Origin: Candidatus Undinarchaeales archaeon
GTDB lineage: Archaea > SpSt-1190 > JASMDC01
Assembly (NCBI GenBank): GCA_030753015.1
Contig: JASMDC010000063.1
Span: 1-13,257, forward strand
Reading direction: 5' to 3'
DNA length: 13,257 nucleotides
Shown here: positions 1 to 6,645 of the stretch, one piece after another
How positions within the stretch are numbered: position 1 is the stretch's first letter
How the letters are laid out: every line of letters starts with the position of its first letter
Translations under genes and position numbers: made by a program
The notes under the pieces: model-generated
Database searches by the model: none
Told to the model about the DNA's origin: nothing
Seen by the model: only the letters and a program-made list of their open reading frames with translations

Positions 1-53
1 TCTCACTTAGTCAAACGACTCCGACGTTTCTTGCGATAACATTGGCTTGCCCG

Positions 54-320
54 ATGGATATTCAAGCGCACCTCAAAGCACTCGAAGAGTTCGTCTCGTC
101 GGTCGAACAGCTCGCCGGTCAATCGCCTTCTGCTCGAGTGAGGCGTAAACAGCTCGCTGCCGTCGAAGCAGCGAGACGTCAACTTGAACGGACCGGACTA
201 CCAATACCCGAAAGCCTGTCGGTCGAGTTCGAGGCCCTCAAGGAAGGCGCAGCTGTGGAGTTCGATAAGGAGCAGGGCGACAAGGGTCCCCGCGCCGCGA
301 ACGTCAAGCTGTCCGCCTAG
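54..320 (+). CDS. Hybrid small protein: helical N-terminal half joined to the C-terminal half of a cold-shock domain
   Basis: About 88 residues from ATG 54; TTG 42 is an upstream alternative. Residues 1 to about 56 are charged, Leu/Ala/Arg/Glu/Gln-rich and probably helical (for example KALEEFVSSVEQL); I do not recognise this part. From position 221 the DNA matches the C-terminal half of the cold-shock gene at 598-697 almost continuously and past the stop codon (both end gcctaggacc). The encoded tail, VEFEALKEG onward, lacks the aromatic RNP1 and RNP2 strands that bind nucleic acid, so it should not work as a cold-shock protein. Glu codons switch at the junction: five GAA to one GAG before it, four GAG to one GAA after it. 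This suggests a recombination joint between foreign DNA and a duplicated cold-shock gene. It may be a remnant rather than a working gene. The upstream promoter is too near the window edge to judge. Confidence 0.5.
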   Translation: MDIQAHLKALEEFVSSVEQLAGQSPSARVRRKQLAAVEAARRQLERTGLPIPESLSVEFEALKEGAAVEFDKEQGDKGPRAANVKLSA

Positions 321-322
321 GA

Positions 323-345
323 CCGGGAACAACCGAACTTCCCGG
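323..345 (+). terminator. Stem-loop just after the hybrid cold-shock gene
   Basis: CCGGGAA at 323-329 pairs perfectly with TTCCCGG at 339-345 around a 9-base loop, starting 2 bases after the stop codon. A smaller AGGAT/ATCCT inverted repeat follows at 346-358. There is no T-tract, so it may be a transcript-end or stability structure rather than a classical archaeal terminator. Confidence 0.35.
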
Positions 346-363
346 AGGATATTATCCTAGCCA

Positions 364-395
364 GCGGTAGCTGTACCCTACGGTATGGCTACCGC
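364..395 (+). repeat. 14-pair inverted repeat upstream of the cold-shock promoter
   Basis: 364-377 can pair along its whole length with 382-395 around the loop CTAC. Twelve pairs are Watson-Crick and two are G-U. The outer eight bases, GCGGTAGC/GCTACCGC, are a perfect inverted repeat. It lies between the hybrid gene and the TATA element at 420-429. It could be the 3' hairpin of the upstream transcript, an operator, or a scar of the rearrangement that made the hybrid gene. No flanking direct repeat or transposase was seen. Confidence 0.5.
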
Positions 396-419
396 AGGTT
401 CCCGGCCGACAAGGTGGTA

Positions 420-429
420 AATTAATAAA
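420..429 (+). promoter_or_regulatory. TATA element for the cold-shock gene
   Basis: AATTAATAAA is the only strongly A/T-rich stretch in a GC-rich intergenic region. Archaeal spacing puts the transcription start near 450, giving a leader of about 47 bases that begins at the stem-loop at 451-474. Confidence 0.45.
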
Positions 430-450
430 GTAATCGCTTACCACGTAGAC

Positions 451-474
451 CGGGCTGCCCTTCGGGACGGCCTG
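451..474 (+). promoter_or_regulatory. UUCG-capped stem-loop in the cold-shock leader
   Basis: CGGGCTGCCC at 451-460 folds back on 465-474 around the tetraloop UUCG (461-464), closed by C460-G465. Nine pairs form, two of them G-U, with one C458/A467 mismatch. C(UUCG)G is a well-known exceptionally stable tetraloop. The hairpin would sit at the extreme 5' end of the transcript, with a GGTG ribosome-binding element (486-489) between it and the ATG at 497. A role in temperature control or mRNA stability is inference, by analogy with structured leaders of bacterial cold-shock genes. Confidence 0.45.
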
Positions 475-496
475 TTTGATCTGAAGGTGTAAACAC

Positions 497-697
497 ATGA
501 AAGGAACTATTAAGAAATTGATCGGTGACCGTGGCTTCGGCTTCATTGTCACAGAAGAAGGCGATGAGATCTTCTTCCACCGCTCTGGCCTCAAAGAGGT
601 CGAGTTCGAGGCCCTTAAAGAGGGCGCTGGCGTAGAGTTCGAAAAGGAGCAGGGTACAAAGGGACCCCGCGCAGCGAACATCACGCTGTCAGCCTAG
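497..697 (+). CDS. Cold-shock-domain protein (CspA family)
   Basis: A 66-residue protein, the usual length for a single cold-shock domain. It is a five-strand OB fold that binds single-stranded RNA or DNA and is thought to melt mRNA structure. The opening MKGTIKKLIGDRGFGFI holds RNP1 (RGFGFI, about residues 13-18), and EIFFHRSGL holds RNP2 with its aromatic residues and His. The C-terminal strands end GPRAANITLSA, as usual in the family. CSPs are widespread in bacteria and patchy in archaea, so bacterial origin is likely on family grounds. The ATG follows an AAGGTG element at about 7 bases. The gene has its own TATA element and a structured leader, and a long stem-loop follows 19 bases after the stop. 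Its C-terminal half is duplicated in the hybrid gene at 54-320. Confidence 0.95.
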   Translation: MKGTIKKLIGDRGFGFIVTEEGDEIFFHRSGLKEVEFEALKEGAGVEFEKEQGTKGPRAANITLSA

Positions 698-716
698 GAC
701 CTCTACGAACGGATCT

Positions 717-753
717 CTCCAGGGGCAACCCCTTACAGGGTCTGCCTCTGGAG
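717..753 (+). terminator. 15-pair stem-loop downstream of the cold-shock gene
   Basis: 717-731 pairs with 738-753 around a 6-base loop (732-737), with one bulged base (C742) and one G-U pair. It starts 19 bases after the cold-shock stop. No T-run follows directly; the nearest T-rich stretch is 794-802. It could protect the 3' end, terminate transcription, or belong to a small RNA. A shorter alternative hairpin (AGGGG/CCCCT, 721-733) competes with it. Confidence 0.4.
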
Positions 754-848
754 CTCCACAAGTAATGCATAGGTGATCGGGGCCGGGGCCCACTTTACTT
801 TTGATATCCTCTTGGATCGGTACATCGTTCTTTCTGAGATACACGTGT

Positions 849-896
849 CCGGTCGGTCCCTTACTGCGGAGCGCGAGAATCCCCCGACCGGTCGGG
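849..896 (+). promoter_or_regulatory. Candidate operator: 14-base palindrome plus a repeated half-site
   Basis: CCCGACCGGTCGGG at 883-896 is a perfect palindrome ending 14 bases before the TATA element of the next gene. The 8-mer CCGGTCGG within it (888-895) also occurs at 849-856, 39 bases upstream. This arrangement suits a dimeric regulator. Nothing else in the 698-945 intergenic region looks coding. Confidence 0.4.
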
Positions 897-910
897 CCGC
901 ACATGGGCAA

Positions 911-920
911 AGGATAAATA
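911..920 (+). promoter_or_regulatory. TATA element for the leaderless lipoprotein gene
   Basis: AGGATAAATA is centred about 30 bases before the GTG at 946, which gives an essentially leaderless transcript and supports that start codon. A GGACC/GGTCC inverted repeat (925-929/937-941) lies between the TATA element and the start and could bind a repressor. Confidence 0.6.
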
Positions 921-945
921 GCGGGGACCGGGCTTTGGTCCGACA

Positions 946-1860
946 GTGACAGGGTACGAGCTGGACCTCGAGTCTGACGGGTACGATACCGCCCATACCG
1001 CTGACAGCTATGCGACCGCTGGCGACCTCAACGGGCGGGGCGCGGCCCTGGCAGGAGTGCTCACCGCCGTGGTCCTCGGAGCGCTCTCCGGGTGCTCTCC
1101 AAAGGAGTACACGAAGCCCGAGGAGGACAGTGTCATCGACGCGTACGATCCTGCCGAGGTTCCCGCCCTCAAGGAGGCGCTGGAGGACCGCAAGCTCGCC
1201 CTGGCCCTCATAACGACCCACGACCACAACGGTGCCACCGAGGGCATGGAGGAGATGTTCGCAGCCGACTTCGAGGACATCCCTGGCTACGTGCTCCGTA
1301 CGGGACGCCCCGAGGACATCGATGCCATGCTCAACCACATCCGCGACTATGCCGCCGTGAAGAAGATCGACACGCTCATCCTGGCCTACCACGGGAGCTC
1401 CTCTTCGATGTCAGTGAGCGGCATGGAGTCGCTGAGCGAGTGGAACGTCGATGAGGTGTTCGCAGGCTACGAGGACAGCTTCACGCCCGACGCCCGCATC
1501 ATCCTGTATTCCTGCTCGGTGGGTTCCGGGGATGGGAACGTCACGACCGCCATAGCCCGGGCGCTCGACCGCGATGCGATAGGTGCGAGAGGTTCTCTTA
1601 TCCCCGAGACCGAGCTCGCATCCAGCGCGCGTATCGGCGAGTTCGAGGTGGACGGGGACGGCAGGCTCACCTTCGATGCGGATAACTACGCGAGGTTCGA
1701 CAAGCTCAGGTTCAAGGGTTCGACGTACTACGATGCAGTGGCCCCCAGGTCCTATAAGGGTGTGGGCGACAACGTGATCGACGCCGACGGGCCCCATGGA
1801 GAGTCACTGTTCCTCCACGTGGACATGGAACCTGCCGTTAAGGACGTCCCGGGAAAATAG
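946..1860 (+). CDS. Predicted lipoprotein with a caspase-fold (clan CD, DUF4347-like) domain
   Basis: 304 residues from GTG 946, chosen because of the TATA element at 911-920. A hydrophobic stretch at about residues 33-47 ends in a lipobox-like LSGC, with Cys50 the candidate lipidated residue, so the domain should lie outside the membrane. The leader before it is unusually long (about 30 residues) and acidic, which weakens the lipoprotein call. Residues 84-230 show the clan CD pattern: a first strand (LALALITTHDHNG), a strand ending in His-Gly (DTLILAYHGS, His149) and a strand ending in Cys (ARIILYSCSVGSG, Cys190). These would be the catalytic dyad. The stretch after Cys190 recalls DUF4347 and CHAT-like peptidases. 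No partner gene is obvious. It is probably transcribed alone, with a T-tract after the stop. Proteolytic activity and substrate are not shown by the sequence. Confidence 0.75.
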   Translation: MTGYELDLESDGYDTAHTADSYATAGDLNGRGAALAGVLTAVVLGALSGCSPKEYTKPEEDSVIDAYDPAEVPALKEALEDRKLALALITTHDHNGATEGMEEMFAADFEDIPGYVLRTGRPEDIDAMLNHIRDYAAVKKIDTLILAYHGSSSSMSVSGMESLSEWNVDEVFAGYEDSFTPDARIILYSCSVGSGDGNVTTAIARALDRDAIGARGSLIPETELASSARIGEFEVDGDGRLTFDADNYARFDKLRFKGSTYYDAVAPRSYKGVGDNVIDADGPHGESLFLHVDMEPAVKDVPGK

Positions 1861-1886
1861 CCGCATCATCCCGCCCGACGCATCGA

Positions 1887-1893
1887 TTTTTTT
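1887..1893 (+). terminator. T-tract terminator
   Basis: Seven consecutive T, then ACTTT, begin 26 bases after the stop of the peptidase-like gene. Archaeal RNA polymerase terminates at such T-tracts without needing a hairpin. Confidence 0.6.
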
Positions 1894-1983
1894 ACTTTGA
1901 ACCGATAGGTTCCCTGCCCCTGCATATGCGGGGTGGGAATGATCACAATTGGGTGCCAATGAGGACGCCGTTCGGGCATAGCC

Positions 1984-1991
1984 ATTTAAAA
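1984..1991 (+). promoter_or_regulatory. TATA element for the signalling operon
   Basis: ATTTAAAA is centred about 26 bases before the ATG at 2013, so transcription should begin at or next to that codon. This decides against the longer reading from GTG 1926, whose first codons would lie upstream of the transcript start. Confidence 0.65.
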
Positions 1992-2012
1992 CATCGTTCG
2001 TACGTGGCGTAT

Positions 2013-2708
2013 ATGGGTGACGTGGAGCCGGATGTGCTTTCCATTCTCGCGTTCGTGAGACAGAACCACGAGATCGCACCCACATCGGACACCAAGTTTC
2101 ATTACCCGGAGATAGAGACGCTGCTCGACACGACCGCGGAACGTGTACAAGAGATCCTGGCCGAGATGGAGAGCAAGGACCTCCTCAGGCATCTCGAGGA
2201 GTCGACGTCCGTCGGTTGCCCGAACTGCAGCTCGCTTTCGCTTCTCAGGCAGAACATATGCCCCATCTGCTCGAGCGACCAGATCGAGGTCCAGAACGAG
2301 GCAACGGGGATGATGGTATGCAGCTCGTGCCAGAACGTGTTCTACTTCCCGGCCACGAGACTCAAGTGCGACAGCTGCGAGACGGTCCTGCCCGAGATCG
2401 GCCTCAGCATGATCACGGCGAACAGCTACGGCATCACCAGCAAGGGCCTCGGGCTTATTTCCGAAAGGAAACAGGAGGGTCAGGAGGATGTGTTCAAGCG
2501 TATGATGGCCTCTATCTTCTTCGCGCTCATCCTCACCTTCACGTTCGCCGTCTACCTCATCTACAAGCAGAAGGGGTTCGTCGACATTTTCATGTTCGTA
2601 CTGTACGGGACGGTCATCCTCTCCTATATGATTACCTCGTACTACATCGGCAAGAGCGGTGTGAGCAACACGGAAGGATCCTCCCTGCCGTCACACAAGA
2701 TCCCCTGA
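2013..2708 (+). CDS. Membrane-anchored double zinc-ribbon protein with an N-terminal helical (winged-helix-like) domain
   Basis: 231 residues from ATG 2013, a leaderless start. Residues 1-65 look like a small helix-turn-helix: a conserved-looking PEIETLLDTTAERVQEIL followed by an acidic LEES turn. Residues 69-122 hold four CxxC pairs (Cys69/72, 83/86, 103/106, 119/122), enough for two zinc ribbons. The pattern is reminiscent of the TackOD1 output domain of archaeal signalling proteins, but it lacks the usual LIHHF-type segment, so I do not claim membership. Two transmembrane helices follow at about 165-184 and 190-212, leaving both ends on the same, probably cytoplasmic, side. It is the first gene of a string with the KaiC-like ATPase (10-base gap) and a kinase-regulator pair, so a membrane-linked sensing or docking role is plausible. 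Function is unknown. Confidence 0.8.
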   Translation: MGDVEPDVLSILAFVRQNHEIAPTSDTKFHYPEIETLLDTTAERVQEILAEMESKDLLRHLEESTSVGCPNCSSLSLLRQNICPICSSDQIEVQNEATGMMVCSSCQNVFYFPATRLKCDSCETVLPEIGLSMITANSYGITSKGLGLISERKQEGQEDVFKRMMASIFFALILTFTFAVYLIYKQKGFVDIFMFVLYGTVILSYMITSYYIGKSGVSNTEGSSLPSHKIP

Positions 2709-2718
2709 GAGTGATACC

Positions 2719-3414
2719 ATGGCTATCAAAAGGTTGACGTCCGGTGTTCCCGGCCTTGACAAGATGATCGAGGGAGGGTTCGTTAAGGGTTCGAGCGTTC
2801 TGCTCTCCGGTACACCGGGGTCCGGCAAGACAACGCTCGCCATGCAGTTCCTGATCGAGGGAGCGTTGAACGCAGGAGAGCCCAGCATTTTCATCAGCTT
2901 CGAGGAGGGGCTCGAGCTCATACGTGAGAACTTCATACGCTTCGGATGGAGCATCGATGATCTGGAACGACAGGGCAAGCTGGTCCTGGTGCAGAAGGAC
3001 GCGACGCTGGTGGGGGCGCTCCTGGAAAACGAGCTCGGCCAACTGCAGGAGATCCTGGAGAGGGTGGGTGCCAAACGTGTGGTCATCGACTCCGTGAGCG
3101 TTATGAACGAGAGCTCGGACAAGGTCGACCGGCAGACGCTCGCCCAGCTCGTGGACTTCCTGCGGTCGAAGGGATGCACGACACTCTTCATCCATGAGCG
3201 GAGCGTCGCAGCAGTCGATGAGATCAAGTACGAAGCGATCGACTTCCTCTTCGACGGTATCATACTCCTTAGCAGGATGCGGACGGGCAACTCCTTCCGC
3301 CAGATCCTGAGAGTACCGAAGATGCGCTACACGAAGATCATGCCCAAGATCGTTCCTGTGCAGATATCGGACAAGGGTGTGGCCGTGTACCCTGAGATGT
3401 CCGTCTTCGAATAG
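2719..3414 (+). CDS. Single-domain KaiC/RadA-like RecA-superfamily ATPase
   Basis: 231 residues, one RecA-like domain rather than the two of cyanobacterial KaiC. It opens with the family pattern TSGVPGLDKMIEGGF. Walker A is GTPGSGKT at 31-38, the paired catalytic glutamates are Glu62-Glu63 (FISFEEG), and Walker B is RVVIDSVS with Asp124. All ATPase residues are present. The length matches archaeal KaiC-like proteins, which often sit beside histidine kinases and are thought to act as hexameric signalling ATPases. The second domain with KaiC's Ser/Thr phosphosites is absent. AGTGAT at 2710-2715 serves as ribosome-binding site, 3 bases before the ATG. The gene is 10 bases after the zinc-ribbon gene and 1 base before the kinase, which argues for one operon and a shared pathway. 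Confidence 0.92.
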   Translation: MAIKRLTSGVPGLDKMIEGGFVKGSSVLLSGTPGSGKTTLAMQFLIEGALNAGEPSIFISFEEGLELIRENFIRFGWSIDDLERQGKLVLVQKDATLVGALLENELGQLQEILERVGAKRVVIDSVSVMNESSDKVDRQTLAQLVDFLRSKGCTTLFIHERSVAAVDEIKYEAIDFLFDGIILLSRMRTGNSFRQILRVPKMRYTKIMPKIVPVQISDKGVAVYPEMSVFE

Positions 3415-3415
3415 G

Positions 3416-5575
3416 ATGAAGCATGAGGTGTCCGCTATCGCGGGAAATGAACGGACCACACTGGAGCTCGCTCAGGAGGAGCTGCGCAAGAGCGAGGAGC
3501 GCACCCGGTCCATCATCGACGTCATCCCCGACCTGATGTTCCAGATTCACAAGGACGGCACCTTTCTGAGCTACAAGGGGGGACGAGAGGACCTGTATGC
3601 ACAACCGGAGCTGTTCCTGGGCAAGAAGGTCCAGGACGTGCTCCCGAAGGACCTCGCCGCCCTGACTATGCGCCATGTGAAACTCGCCCTCGATAGCGGC
3701 GAAAAACAGTCCTACGAGTACGATCTCCCGATCAATGGCCAGGTGTGCAGCTTCGAGTCACGCATGGTCAAGAGCGGGGTGGACGAGGTCGTCGCCGTCG
3801 TGCGCGACATCACCGAGCGGAAGAGGACGGAGGAGAGCGTGCAGCAGGTGGCCGATGAATGGAGCTCGACCTTCGACTCGATCTCGGACCTGATATCAAT
3901 CCAGAGCACGGATTGCAGGCTCATCCGCGTCAACAAGGCCTACGCCGACGCCTTCGGGATGGAGCCAGAGGAACTGGCTGGCAAGCGATGCTTCGGGGTG
4001 GTCCATGGATCGAAAGAGCCTACTCCGGATTGTCCCATGTGCAACGTGCTAGAGGATAAGGAGCCGTTCACGGTGGAGTTCTTCGAACCGCACATTGGGG
4101 CTCATCTGGAGGTGTCGGTCTCACCGATACTGGATGAGAAGGGGGAGGTCGCCAGGGTCGTGCACATCGCAAAGGACATCACAGAGCGCAAGAAGATGGA
4201 GGAGGAGCTGGATGAACACCGACGGAACTTAGAGGTGAGGGTGGCCGAACGGACCGAGGACCTCAACGAGGCCGTCGAGCGTCAAGAAAAGGAGGTCGAG
4301 GAGCGCTCCCGGGCCCAGAACGAGGTACGTTTTATACAGTCCCTGACTTTGACCATAAGCGATGCCGGGGACCTAAGGACCGCACTGTGTGCGGTCCTCG
4401 AAAAGGTGTGTGTTGACACGGGGTGGAACCTCGGTGAGATATGGTCGCACGGTACCGATGGGGAACTGGGATGGTCCGACGTTTGGTACCACTCCAATAA
4501 GGGGATGACGCGATGGAGGAATGAATCCAAGGAGGTGACCTTTCGAGAAGGGGAAGGGCTTCCAGGGATATGCTGGTCCTCAAGGGAACCCGTCCTTTTC
4601 CACGACATCAGCTGTGATCCGAGGTTCATTCGAGGCGAACTCGCAAGAGCGTTCAAGTTACGGGGCGGTGTTGCTGTACCTGTACTGATGGAGGACGATG
4701 TGCTGACCGTCCTGACGTTCTTCAAGTATAACCCTCTTGAGGAGGAGGACGAACGCTGGGCCCAGCTCGTCTTTTCGAGCGTGTCCCAACTCAAGACGAT
4801 CATTGAGCGCAAACGAGCCGAGGATGAACTTCGTGGGACCCAGGAAGAGCTGATCCAGTCCGAGAAGATGGCCTCCCTAGGGTTGCTGGTGGCCGGCGTT
4901 GCACACGAGGTGAACAATCCGCTTGCGTTCCTCAGATCGAATTCGGAGTCCATTGTGGACAAGATAGAGACGATCAATGAACAAGTAGATGCGAGCGAGG
5001 CCGTGGATACCATGGCCCTCGATGGTATAGGGGCCATGGCCCGCACGAACTTGAGGGGGATCGACAGGATCGCCGACATCACAAGGACCCTGAAGCGGTT
5101 CGCCGCACCCGACGCCGGGGAAATGTCACCTTCGGACGTCAACCAGGGGATACGGGACACGCTGCTCATGGTGCACAACCAGCTGAAGCACCATGTCACC
5201 GTTCACGAGGAATACGGGGACGTACCAAAGGTGGTCGGGCGCATCGGCCAGCTGAACCAGGTGTTCATGAACATGATCCTCAACGCTTCGCAGGCCATGG
5301 AGAAAGGAAACATATGGGTGCGAACGCGGGAGCGGTCCGGCAACGTCTACGTGGAGGTACGTGACGACGGAGAGGGGATCGCCGATGAGGACCTCGACAG
5401 GTTGTTCGATCCATTCTTCACTACGAAGGACGATGGGACCGGCCTCGGGCTCAGTACGTGCTATCGCATCATCCAAGAGCATGGTGGTTCCATCAAGGTG
5501 AAGAGCACCAAGGGGAAGGGTGCGACCTTCACCATATGCATCCCGGTAGGTGAACGAAATGAGCGAAAGAGATGA
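3416..5575 (+). CDS. Sensor histidine kinase, PAS-PAS-GAF-HisKA-HATPase
   Basis: 719 residues from ATG 3416, one base after the ATPase stop; GTG 3377 would overlap that gene and is less likely. No transmembrane helix, so cytoplasmic. Domains: PAS1 about 30-136, PAS2 about 143-258 (each ends DITERK), a coiled coil 258-300, GAF about 305-460, HisKA about 473-555, HATPase about 600-715. The H-box is GVAHEVNNPLAF with phospho-acceptor His497. The N-box is QVFMNMILNASQAM (Asn623), G1 is RDDGEGI (Asp651), the F-box is DPFFTTK and G2 is GTGLGL (from 674). This is the NtrB/ZraS-like class. PAS2 carries three cysteines in RCFGVVHG...DCPMC (Cys192, 206, 209), which may bind metal or a cofactor or sense redox. 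Its stop overlaps the start of the regulator at 5559, so the two are translationally coupled. The C-terminal half and PAS1 are paralogous to the kinase at 6656-8590. Confidence 0.95.
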   Translation: MKHEVSAIAGNERTTLELAQEELRKSEERTRSIIDVIPDLMFQIHKDGTFLSYKGGREDLYAQPELFLGKKVQDVLPKDLAALTMRHVKLALDSGEKQSYEYDLPINGQVCSFESRMVKSGVDEVVAVVRDITERKRTEESVQQVADEWSSTFDSISDLISIQSTDCRLIRVNKAYADAFGMEPEELAGKRCFGVVHGSKEPTPDCPMCNVLEDKEPFTVEFFEPHIGAHLEVSVSPILDEKGEVARVVHIAKDITERKKMEEELDEHRRNLEVRVAERTEDLNEAVERQEKEVEERSRAQNEVRFIQSLTLTISDAGDLRTALCAVLEKVCVDTGWNLGEIWSHGTDGELGWSDVWYHSNKGMTRWRNESKEVTFREGEGLPGICWSSREPVLFHDISCDPRFIRGELARAFKLRGGVAVPVLMEDDVLTVLTFFKYNPLEEEDERWAQLVFSSVSQLKTIIERKRAEDELRGTQEELIQSEKMASLGLLVAGVAHEVNNPLAFLRSNSESIVDKIETINEQVDASEAVDTMALDGIGAMARTNLRGIDRIADITRTLKRFAAPDAGEMSPSDVNQGIRDTLLMVHNQLKHHVTVHEEYGDVPKVVGRIGQLNQVFMNMILNASQAMEKGNIWVRTRERSGNVYVEVRDDGEGIADEDLDRLFDPFFTTKDDGTGLGLSTCYRIIQEHGGSIKVKSTKGKGATFTICIPVGERNERKR

Positions 5576-6488
5576 GGACATGGTACACGACATCCTGGTC
5601 GTGGACGACGAGAGGGACGTGCTGGAAGCGCTCCGCATTACACTCGCGGACGCAAAGCGATTCAGGAGCAAGACCACACTGGTATGCAATGCCGAGGAGG
5701 CGCTCGCAGAGCTTGATAAGCGCGAGTTCTCGCTTGTCATCTCGGATTATAAGATGCCCGGGATGAACGGCGTGGACCTGCTGGCAGCGGTACGCGAGCG
5801 ACATCCCCGGACCATGCGTGTGCTCATCACCGGTTACTCGGACGTCGCCATCGCCCGGGAGGCCATCAACCGGGCGAAGGTTGACCACTACGTGGAGAAG
5901 CCATGGGATAACAAGGCGCTCAGGGAAATCGTCAAGGGCCTGCTTTCCCTCCACGCCTACCGGAGGTCCCCTGACCTCTCACCAAGCACCGAGAGGGCCA
6001 TGGACACCGACCAGCGCTTCTCGCTGGAGCCGGGATTCATCTATAAGGTGTCGGAGAGGAAGGGTGAGAGGAGCTTCGAGATCCTTTCGGACCTCGTGAC
6101 CCATGGTCATCAGGGCCTTGTCATCACCATACAATCCCCCGAAGTGCTCAGGAAGAAGTACGGATTCGAGAACACGCGCATCCTGTATCTTGGAAAGGAG
6201 AAGCATGGGGGCGAGTGGGTCGACGCGAGCGACCTGATATCAATCGGTATCCTCATTCGGGACTTCCTAGAGGATGCAGAGAACGGGGTCGTGGTCCTGG
6301 ACGGTATCGAATACCTTATCACTTCATTCAGCTTCGAGACGATAATCAAGCTCATCCAGAACCTGTACGAGTTCAACACATTCAACCGTTCGCTCATAAT
6401 AATACCCGTCAATCCCAATGCTCTGGACAGGAAGGAGATGGCGATACTCGAGCGGTACGCCGAACCAGTCGAGGAAGGCAGGGACTGA
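5559..6488 (+). CDS. Response regulator, receiver-DUF835
   Basis: 309 residues from ATG 5559, chosen because GGTGA (5549-5553) lies 5 bases upstream; GTG 5550 is within that site. It overlaps the kinase by 17 bases. The receiver covers about 8-130: acidic pocket VVDDE, phospho-acceptor Asp63 in VISDYKMPGMNG, Thr91 in LITGYSD, Lys114 in VEKPWD. The receiver style (ITGYSD...AINRAK...EKPWD) is common in bacteria. Residues about 156-305 are DUF835, an archaeal domain of unknown function that replaces a DNA-binding output. It has a Walker-B-like strand (VVVLDGIEYLI) and strand-helix order like RecA/KaiC but no P-loop. I infer a degenerate RecA fold that may bind the KaiC-like ATPase encoded at 2719-3414. 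The partner kinase is almost certainly the upstream one. Confidence 0.93.
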   Translation: MSERDEDMVHDILVVDDERDVLEALRITLADAKRFRSKTTLVCNAEEALAELDKREFSLVISDYKMPGMNGVDLLAAVRERHPRTMRVLITGYSDVAIAREAINRAKVDHYVEKPWDNKALREIVKGLLSLHAYRRSPDLSPSTERAMDTDQRFSLEPGFIYKVSERKGERSFEILSDLVTHGHQGLVITIQSPEVLRKKYGFENTRILYLGKEKHGGEWVDASDLISIGILIRDFLEDAENGVVVLDGIEYLITSFSFETIIKLIQNLYEFNTFNRSLIIIPVNPNALDRKEMAILERYAEPVEEGRD

Positions 6489-6520
6489 CCGACCGGTGCC
6501 CCTTCGTGCCAGGGAATAAC

Positions 6521-6530
6521 GCTTAAGTAA
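6521..6530 (+). promoter_or_regulatory. Weak possible promoter of the second kinase-regulator module
   Basis: The stretch around GCTTAAGTAA (6521-6530), in the 167-base gap before the second kinase, is the most A/T-rich part of that gap. It would start transcription near 6550 with a leader of about 100 bases. No terminator is visible after 6488, so read-through from the first module is equally possible. Confidence 0.3.
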
Positions 6531-6645
6531 CTTAATGGATTGGGGCTGCACAGGGAAGAGACAGACGTGAGGATGGGCTGTGGGATTCTCCGCTTGCGTT
6601 GATGCCATCGCGACCCCCTATCTCATCCGTTCCCCTTCCCTGCCT

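Noticed and set aside
364-395. Inverted repeat considered as an insertion-sequence end or tRNA remnant
   Set aside because: No transposase, paired terminal repeat or target-site duplication was found, and the stem does not fit a tRNA arm arrangement.
352-684. Minus-strand open frame of 110 codons antisense to the cold-shock gene
   Set aside because: Its translation is Ser/Pro-rich without a recognisable domain, and the opposite strand encodes a clear cold-shock protein.
733-1392. Minus-strand open frame of 219 codons overlapping the peptidase-like gene
   Set aside because: Long antisense frames are common in GC-rich coding DNA. The plus-strand gene has a TATA element, a lipobox and catalytic motifs.
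1926-2012. Longer N-terminus (from GTG 1926) for the zinc-ribbon protein
   Set aside because: The TATA element at 1984-1991 lies inside this extension and predicts transcription starting at ATG 2013.
3377-3415. Upstream GTG start for the first kinase
   Set aside because: It would overlap the ATPase gene by 38 bases and adds a Cys/Pro-rich peptide. ATG 3416 follows the ATPase stop by one base.
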